In this document: piece by piece, positions 57,046 through 64,000 of the stretch
How the letters are laid out: each line of letters begins with the position of its first letter
Position numbering within the stretch: position 1 is the first letter of the stretch
Source: Cryptomeria japonica
Taxonomy: Eukaryota; Streptophyta; Pinopsida; Cupressales; Cupressaceae
Assembly: GCF_030272615.1 (NCBI RefSeq)
Contig: NC_081407.1
Coordinates: 263,734,574-263,798,573, forward strand
Length of the DNA: 64,000 nucleotides
Reading direction: 5' to 3'
Position numbers and translations under genes: made by a program
Notes under the pieces: generated by a model
Databases searched by the model: none
What the model was told of the DNA's origin: nothing
Seen by the model: the letters and a program-made list of their open reading frames with translations, nothing else

Positions 57046-58457
57046 TGTTGGATATTATTGACTTATGATGAACCGACATGTTGATATGATGATATTGTAT
57101 GTTTTCATTGATGTCAATAAAGTTCAAGTGAACCGATATGAAGAGGTATGAGGAGATGCAGTGAACTAGTGTTGGGGTTTTACTAAATATGACTACCGGT
57201 TGGTAATCTCAGCTCTAGGGTTATCGTCTTAGTGATCCAACTTGTGTGATGCAACTGATAATCACTCTATGATGAGTTAGCTAAGAGATGTGAATGAAAT
57301 CAAGGTGTCATGGCAGCCTTGTGCACGTGAAAGTTATTTTTGTTAAGGATCTTGTATGAGAATATCGACCGCGTTTGAAGTCTACCTGGGAATGATCATT
57401 CTTCTTAGTGAATGAGAAGAAATCGTGATGGGTTACTGATTCCCATGTGTAGTGATGAATGAATGATGCAGATTGTCTTGTGATCTGTTTGAAATTATAA
57501 TGCTCTATACAATATGCTTGGACAGTCAAGATTGGACCGCCTATGTTGTAAACCTAAGATGCTTAGGGTTTAGGGTTTATGCTATCGACCTATCTATTAC
57601 CTATAAGGTTGATGATGTTTGTATTGAAAAGTTGTTGGCAAATTTAGTGTGTGTGTATCTGAGTGAAGAGATACTTGATACTTTCCAGACCAGTAAGAGG
57701 GAAACTACAAAGTGTGATTGCAGAGTAGAGGATATGAAAAGGATCTGACTTTGCATATAGTGCTATTATTAGATCAAAGTTTTTACCTATTGTCTTCTAA
57801 TCATTTCAACAGTTGGAAAATCCCTTTACCAGGTAGCTTTAATGGGCTTATTGTAAAACCTATAATCAGGTGACTCAAGATCATTGAGTTCTTCAAATCC
57901 TCTAGTGAGGTAACCTTTAACAGGGTATATATCCATCCCTTAACTGGGTGATCTCTAACAAGATTGGTTCCTAACAGAACCTTATTGTAAAGTCTTTAAC
58001 TGGACTAGGCTCCTAACAGGGCGAGTTTCAAAAGAGTTCAAAACAAGCTTGTGGGTATTCATCCCCACCGTGGTTTTTCCCATTTGGGTTTCCACATGAA
58101 AAATCTATGTGTTATGTGTTATGAATTTTTCATGTGATGCTTGTGAATTATCTGGTTGAAAGATTATGGATGCAGAAGTCAATATGTTATGGTATTACAA
58201 GCATATCACATGTATATGTTTATGGGTGAAGTTGACATTGTGTATTGATTATATTTGAAGTATTCAGACTTATTAGTTTATGGTGTCTAGTGTCCTACTG
58301 TATTTGACTAGTATTGTCATGGTTAAAGTTTTAGTAATGATGACAACTAGTTGGTATTGTTTCAGCTAAATGAGTTGTTGAGAAAGTTTTATCTGTACTA
58401 ATTCACCCCCCCCTCTCAATACCAGTTGGGGTATCTTATGTTCATCATTATTCATCA
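57046..58457 (+). repeat. Cop-D 3' LTR
   Basis: Matches the 5' LTR over its length and ends TTCATCA before the CACAC duplication. Confidence 0.95.
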
Positions 58458-58462
58458 CACAC

Positions 58463-59690
58463 AGTCTTTGTCATCTCCAAATCTCACTATTCCACCATCA
58501 TACCTTTCCATACTCATAAAGTTTATTTTATTACCGATCATATGATATGAACAACCGCTGTCAATTACCCATTCATCTTTTTCATCAACTTTATCAGCTA
58601 AATCTTTTTCCTCAACAATGCAGCTAGTGGAATCAGTAGGTACCAGTCCATGTTCCTTAATGGAAAGAAACACAAATTTATCTCCTTCTAATTATTAATT
58701 TGTAGCACCTTCATTAGCAACATAATAATAATTCTTCTAATTCCTATACTTTTCGTTAGACTTGTAAGTCTTATCATACTTCTCATGCTTCTCATATCTA
58801 TCATTTCTATCACGCTTATCAAATTTATCATGCCTATCATACTTAGCCATTCTCTCTGGGAACCTAGAAGAAAAATGTCCTTCCTTATTGCAAGAGAAAT
58901 ATTTCAAGAGCAATTTTCCATCATACTTATTGGGTCCTTTATGCAATCTCCAAGAAATCAATGCTTCAAGCTCATCTAGTTCTCTTTCTTTCTCTTACAT
59001 CTCTCTCCTTTCTCATTCATATTGGGATATTTTGCATTCTTCAGGTTCATACTTTTTCTTTCCGGATACAGATGCTCTAAATGTTGTCTTAGACTTTCCA
59101 TATGATTCTCCAAATTCACTCAGCTCAAATGCAACAATATTTTCGACCAACATATCTCTTGTCACTGTAGTCACACTTCGGGTCTCATCTATAGAAGCTA
59201 CCTTTTAGCAGGGGGAAAAGATCTTAGCACCTTAGCAACAATTTCATCTTCTTCAAGGGTTCCATCAGCACATCCGATACCTAGGACAAGGTCATTCACC
59301 TTAGCCATAAAGGTATTTATGTTCTCATCTTCTCCCATCTTCAACGTCTCATACTTCCATTTCAAACTTTGCAACTTAGCAACTTTCACTTGTTTATCTC
59401 CTTCATATAGGCTCTCAAGCTTCTCCTAGATCTCATGTGCAATTTAAAGTCCCATCACATTTTTCATCTCTAAATTAGTTAGGGCACTCAGAATTGCTTT
59501 GTTGGTTGTAATGTTATGTTCAACTTCCTTGATCTCATCAGCAGTATCTGGTTCATTGAGAGGAGTAGAATAGGAATTATTTGTAATATTCCAGTAATCT
59601 TCTCCAAGACATCTCAAGTGGAATTCCATTTGGTTCTTCTACTTCCAATTTCCATCTCGGATATCCTCAAGTGGTTAAGCTTCTTCTAGA
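58463..59690 (-). pseudogene. Cop-H gag and protease start
   Basis: Minus-strand pieces: gag N-terminus MEFHLRCLGEDYWNIT (59444-59629), a second gag part LQSLKWKYETLKMGEDE (59198-59389), then EALISWRLHKGPNKYDGKL with a knuckle that has lost its first Cys (YFSCNKEGH) and a run of charged RYDKHDKF-like units (58737-58961), and protease EWVIDSGCSYHMIG (58455-58673). Several stops and frameshifts occur. The charged run (Asp/Arg/Lys/His/Tyr) is unusual for a copia gag. The true start codon is unclear. Confidence 0.85.
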
Positions 59691-59697
59691 GGATCTA

Positions 59698-59709
59698 TCT
59701 CTAATACCA
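59698..59709 (-). other. Cop-H primer-binding site
   Basis: The minus strand reads TGGTATTAGAGA, the tRNA-Met site with changes, two bases after the LTR. Confidence 0.8.
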
Positions 59710-59711
59710 AT

Positions 59712-61021
59712 TGTTGACAACAATAATGAAGGAAAACTGAGAGGGGGGGTGAATCAGTTTTCACTAGATCTACAAACTTAACAACAAATACAGATCTGAT
59801 AAACTACAATAATAAAAAAGATAAGAAAATTGATAACACAACACACAACACCAAGATTTTGACATGCAAAACCAGTTAAGGGAAAAACCATGGTGGAAAC
59901 CTACTCACAATAAGATGATACTATGTAGTAGCATGTGAAAATATTATAGTGGGAAATGCACATGCAATCAAGCACATTGTCTTGATATCACTTCTCAAAA
60001 TATATATATCTGAAAGGCTACAACCCTTAGGGAAGTCTCACTAAATTACAACAATATTCAAACTACAATATGGAATGAATGAACTGAAAGAATATCATCT
60101 CCAAATGCCTAATTATAGTTTCAATTAAGCACATCTGTCTGCTCTACAACACCAATCTCTTCTCAATCACAATGTCAAAGGATGAATCACTTGATCACAC
60201 ATACACCACTCTCTAATAATGTAGACACAACCTTGACACCTAATTTACATGACTATATTACCTATTTGTATAATTCATCAACCTCGACAACAAGGTCGAC
60301 TAAAGCCTCAACTCATAATTACAAAATTACATCACATGATACAAAGATCAACCACCAGACCAATAAAATGATTTACATGCTATAAAATGGTCCTAAATCA
60401 AATCTCCAAACATGCAACACCATCGGAAATCATGCCAAGATCAACTGCAACACACTACACCACCAGGAAAACTGCATAACACAAAGAACATCACCGGTTC
60501 AACAAAATTAGTAAAAAATCACACAACAATCAATGTGGATCATTGGGACAAATAGGAAAAAAATAGGAAACACCACCAAGAATGCTAGAATCATTAGCAA
60601 AAACTATGCCAACATCACTTATCAAATCTTCATCCATCATCATCTAAAACTCAAGAACACTCAAACAAAAATAACTATCATGAAGAAAAGATAACTTCCA
60701 GAGCACCAAATCATGAACTATCTAAAATGAAGATACACAAGACCATCCCAAACAATATCCCAAAATATTAGCTCAAGATCTAATCATAGTGGATTATATC
60801 GGAGGAAATACTGAACTCTACAAAGTATTGATTAGAAAAACAAACTGTAAAATCGGATCATCTGATATGATCAATTAAGCTTCTTGGATCACCAAAACCA
60901 ATATAGAAGAATATAGTGATACTATAAATACTCCACACACCAAACCATGATACCAATGAACCAATCTGCAAGCATGAGAGCAAGAATATGTTGACATCAA
61001 TGACAACAACATATCCTAGCA
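59712..61021 (-). repeat. Cop-H 5' LTR, outer end truncated
   Basis: Matches 24507-25361 plus 32047-32512. Homology ends at CATATCCTAGCA (61021), where the 3' LTR continues for about 15 bases more to its terminal CCAACA. The last bases and the flanking duplication have been lost or replaced. Confidence 0.88.
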
Positions 61022-63229
61022 TTTGTGGTAGTTCAAATAATCTTGTTTCTTTGGCATTTACTTTAATTCAAATTGAACAAATTATCAGGCCTTATGCTAT
61101 CTCCTACAACTTCCACTGGGATTATGTAGGCATTGCTCAGACCCAAGAACCAAGTGAATTCAATGTCTTGTGCCCACAACTTTGCATAACATCAAATGTT
61201 TGCAAATACATATACATATAAAACACTCAAACCGGTGAAAGAGAATCAGAACATCACACCTCGCTCACAAGTGAGTGATGTGACATCATCCCATTCACTC
61301 TCATATAGTCATAGAAGAGATATACCATTTAGATATTATCGAACATCAATTTAACTTAATCACAATCATTGAGTAAAGGGTAGCACAACACACATCACCA
61401 TATTCCAAGATAGTAAATCACACCTACTAAATAACATGTAATCATGAATGAATCAACATAAAACCCTAACCTCGTGTTCATATCCTAAATATATCATCAT
61501 CCACTTTAGGAGCATGCTTCATTAAATAATATCATAAAATATCTCAATCAAGATAAATTCAGTCATCAATAAAGAAGTCAAAAGAACACATGAGATTCAT
61601 TAACATCTAACATAACTATCATCAGAATGATCCCTGGAGGGGCATTACATTTAATGGTTTTTTTCTCTAACCTATTTCTTCTTCTAGTAATATATTATTA
61701 TCCTCCATGATATATTTCACATAATGAGTTTATTAATATGAGAAATCATACTACCTAAATGTCAAACCTTAAAATAAACCCAAGTTATTTTGGTACATTA
61801 TATCTTGGTGCTATTATACTCTCTTGCACCATTATAATTTAACTTGTGCTCATCTACTTGTACATACAATAAGGTATATTTGAAGGTTTGGTATACTAAT
61901 ATACATTCTTTTCCATATCACCACTCTTCCACATAAATTTTAGTATATACAGGGAGGTGTATGTTATAGTGTGAGTTTTTACTTAATAAAGATATATGTA
62001 TACCGTGTGTTGGAAATGTGGGATCAACTTGCACTTTAAGGAAAACAACTCAAACACATAGATAGAACATTGAATTAGAGGTTAGAAATCAATATAACAA
62101 GTTAGTGAATCTAAACTCTTTAAAATCATTCCATGCTCCTTTATCCCTAAAGATCCTCAAGATTCAAGGTGGCCCTCACTTGGAAGAGCACTTGATCTTC
62201 TAAATGACAACCTGGAGAATCAGATTTAAATGATTCTAGGATCAAAATGGATGCAACTAAGATCCTAATGAATGCTAATATGATGGATGAGATCTAGGAT
62301 GCAAGATCCAAGACTAAATGGTCAAGATGATGAAGATAATGAAACTAGATTGATTCCAAATTAAAGATTAAATGATACTAGATGAGTTAATTAAGCTATG
62401 GAAATATATGCATTTAAACTAGATGATATCCTAAACATGATGAAAATGCTAATGCTTGAAGATGACTTGAATGAGCTCCTTAACCTAGAAAATGATTATA
62501 ATTTAGATTCACATAGAGATTGGGTGCTTTGAAGAAGGAATGGGCTCTATTTATAGGGAAAATAGAGAAATGGATGGTTGAGATTGAGCAATCTCAACAA
62601 GGGCTAGGATTGAAAGGTGTCAATCCACGTGAGTGATTCAATCCAAACCCAAGTTGACAAATGTCACCTTGAGAGGGATTAGGAAGAGATGTAAGAGGCA
62701 TTAAATGCCTGAGGAGATATGGTGGCTACCTTAGGAGGTAAGGTTATAGTTGGGTTAGTGAATAACCAATGGATAAAGCCTTTACCCAAGGCGTAAACTC
62801 TTGTGCAAGGATCAATAGGATAACTAGGGTCAAATTCATGAGTGCTTGATGAGACCCTTGGGTTATATGAGGGTTAAGTTAGAGAGAAAGTCTCTAACCA
62901 TGAGGAGAGGTTGAATTAATTATTAATGGTTAATAGGACTTTGGGTGACAAATTTGTAAGAGTCCTTCCAAATTTGGGGAACTCAACAAGCTAAATTGTT
63001 GAAGAAATGAAGCTTTTAATGCATTTAGAAGACTTTCTTCCAAATTTGAGAAGTGACCTCCTCAAATTTAGGGAAAGGACATGATTAGGAGATTAGACTT
63101 GACTAGGATGGGATTATGAGGTTTCTAGAAGGATAATTAGGAGGCAAGTGGGAGATATAGGATTTTACAAGTGGGTGAGGGAAAATAGGATTTAATTAAA
63201 ATAAAATTGATTTATTTCAATTGTTGGTT

Positions 63230-63480
63230 TCAACTTGCATTTGATATATTTAAATAAATATTGATTTATTTAAATGTGAATTTTGAATTTTTGCAAGGGG
63301 GTTTTAATTAAATTTGGATTTAATTAAAAGGGAAAAGAGGATAAATGGATATTTTTAATTAAATGTGAATTTAATTTAAATGTCTAGAGGGGGGTATTTA
63401 ATTAAATGTGAATTTAATTAAATGGCTTAGATAGAAGAAGGGAAATATTAATCAAACCTTTAATTTGATTAATAGGCTAA
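63230..63480. repeat. Dispersed TTAATTAAATGTGAATTTAA repeats
   Basis: Near-identical units TTTAATTAAATGTGAATTTA occur at about 63354 and 63397, with weaker relatives at 63250 and 63305. The words are partly palindromic (TTAATTAA, ATTTAAAT). Confidence 0.75.
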
Positions 63481-63978
63481 TTAGAAGAATAGGGATAATT
63501 AAATGAATAAAATTCACTTAATTTGTTGTGCAACTTTTAGGTGTCTACATTTTACCCCTATTTGAGTCAACATGTGACCACATGTTGATTCAAAGAAAAA
63601 AGCTCAATTTGTCATCAAAATTTTCTGATATGATCATGTCGATATGACTCCTTGGATATGGAAAATTGATGTGATTCTATCTATATGAAGCTGATATGAG
63701 AATGATATGGAGATTTGATATGATAATGATGATATGCTCCCTTGGGTGATAAATTGAGAAAAAAATGCATTTTTCGAGGGAGAAACACGAAGTACAACTA
63801 TTTTCGGATTTTTGCGATTTTTGAAATTTTTTTTATTTTTTGGATTTTTTGAAAATTTATCGCCCGATATATTTTACTAAAAAGGATATGTTAAAATGGA
63901 GTTAGGACCATATGGGGATAGCACGCACATTCCCCACATGTCCACTGAGGCATCACAACCTCTTGCATCAACATGGGC

Positions 63979-63985
63979 TATATAA
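63979..63985 (+). promoter_or_regulatory. TATA-box candidate near right edge
   Basis: TATATAA in GGGCTATATAAGCC, after a locally GC-richer stretch. It looks like a core promoter, perhaps of another LTR that continues beyond the window. Confidence 0.35.
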
Positions 63986-64000
63986 GCCTCCAAGGGCCTA

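Larger units (their letters stand above)
51210..58457 (+). mobile_element. Cop-D: Sirevirus-like copia element inside Cop-H protease
   Basis: 7.2 kb with LTRs 51210-52618 and 57046-58457 and an exact duplication CACAC (51205-51209 and 58458-58462). It is a sister of Cop-A: same gag-pol organisation, PBS place, PPT set and LTR motifs, but clearly diverged. By eye about 10% of the first 195 LTR bases differ between its ends. It lies opposite in strand to its host. Confidence 0.95.
24507..61021 (-). mobile_element. Cop-H: old copia element hosting four nested insertions
   Basis: Host pieces on the minus strand: 5' LTR 59712-61021, PBS, gag-protease 58463-59690, GAG-pre-integrase and integrase 50325-51204, integrase end and RT/RNase H 40724-42462, RNase H end with PPTs 32513-33153, and 3' LTR 32047-32512 plus 24507-25361. 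Together they give an element of about 7 kb. The two LTRs differ at roughly 24 of 180 bases by eye, the most of any pair here. The left flank is AAGAT; no copy is seen at the right end, whose LTR lacks its last 15 or so bases. Confidence 0.9.
61022..64000. other. AT-rich non-coding DNA, unassigned
   Basis: No gene, LTR pair or polymerase remnant is recognised. It holds a short palindrome CTCACAAGTGAG (near 61268), long A/T-rich stretches and the AT repeats and TATA-like site listed separately. The left part could be the continuation of the DNA into which Cop-H inserted. Confidence 0.6.

Noticed and set aside
51210-58457. Cop-D as an active element because one frame spans gag-pol
   Set aside because: Nine stops, a destroyed zinc knuckle and strongly diverged LTRs show that it is dead.

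Overview
The window is intergenic plant nuclear DNA made almost entirely of LTR retrotransposons and their remains. I see no cellular protein-coding gene, tRNA or rRNA. The copia (Ty1) and gypsy (Ty3) pol domains, the primer-binding sites matching plant initiator tRNA-Met (TGGTATCAGAGC), the chromodomain gypsy element and the heavy C-to-T decay all point to a seed plant with a large, methylated, repeat-rich genome. The species cannot be told from the sequence; a gymnosperm is plausible but unproven.

Layout, with names coined here. NA-1 (1-1497 and 8878-8943, minus) is the 5' part of a non-autonomous element. It is split by Cop-A (1498-8872, plus), a Sirevirus-like copia element with TSD ATCAA. 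NA-2 (about 8997-14337, plus) is a 5'-truncated non-autonomous element with a 3' LTR. It abuts Gyp-1 (14338 to about 24506, minus), a chromodomain gypsy whose pol is broken by an uncharacterised 3.5-kb insert. Cop-H (24507-61021, minus) is an old copia element that was about 7 kb long and has been spread over 36.5 kb by four nested insertions: Cop-B (25362-32046, minus) in its 3' LTR, NA-3 (33154-40718, minus; TSD ACAAT) in RNase H, Gyp-2 (42463-50324, minus; TSD ATATG) in integrase, and Cop-D (51210-58457, plus; TSD CACAC) in protease. Taking out each of the last three insertions plus one TSD copy rejoins the Cop-H reading frame. 61022-64000 is AT-rich, non-coding and unassigned.

The most interesting content is the NA family, seen three times in divergent copies. 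It has LTRs, PBS and polypurine tracts like those of the Sirevirus copia elements, but no recognisable gag, protease, integrase or reverse transcriptase. Instead it has ORF1, a coiled-coil protein with four CCHC knuckles, and ORF2, a protein of about 1,094 codons with several blocks conserved between NA-2 and NA-3. In NA-3 both ORFs are single uninterrupted frames apart from nonsense codons of the deamination type. This suggests that a recently protein-coding, trans-mobilised element family lives alongside the copia elements.

All gag-pol genes here are pseudogenes. Cop-D keeps one frame across 1,366 codons with nine stops. Rough by-eye LTR divergence (Cop-H about 13%, Cop-D and Cop-B about 9-10%, NA-3 and Gyp-2 about 5%, Cop-A about 2%) agrees with the nesting order.
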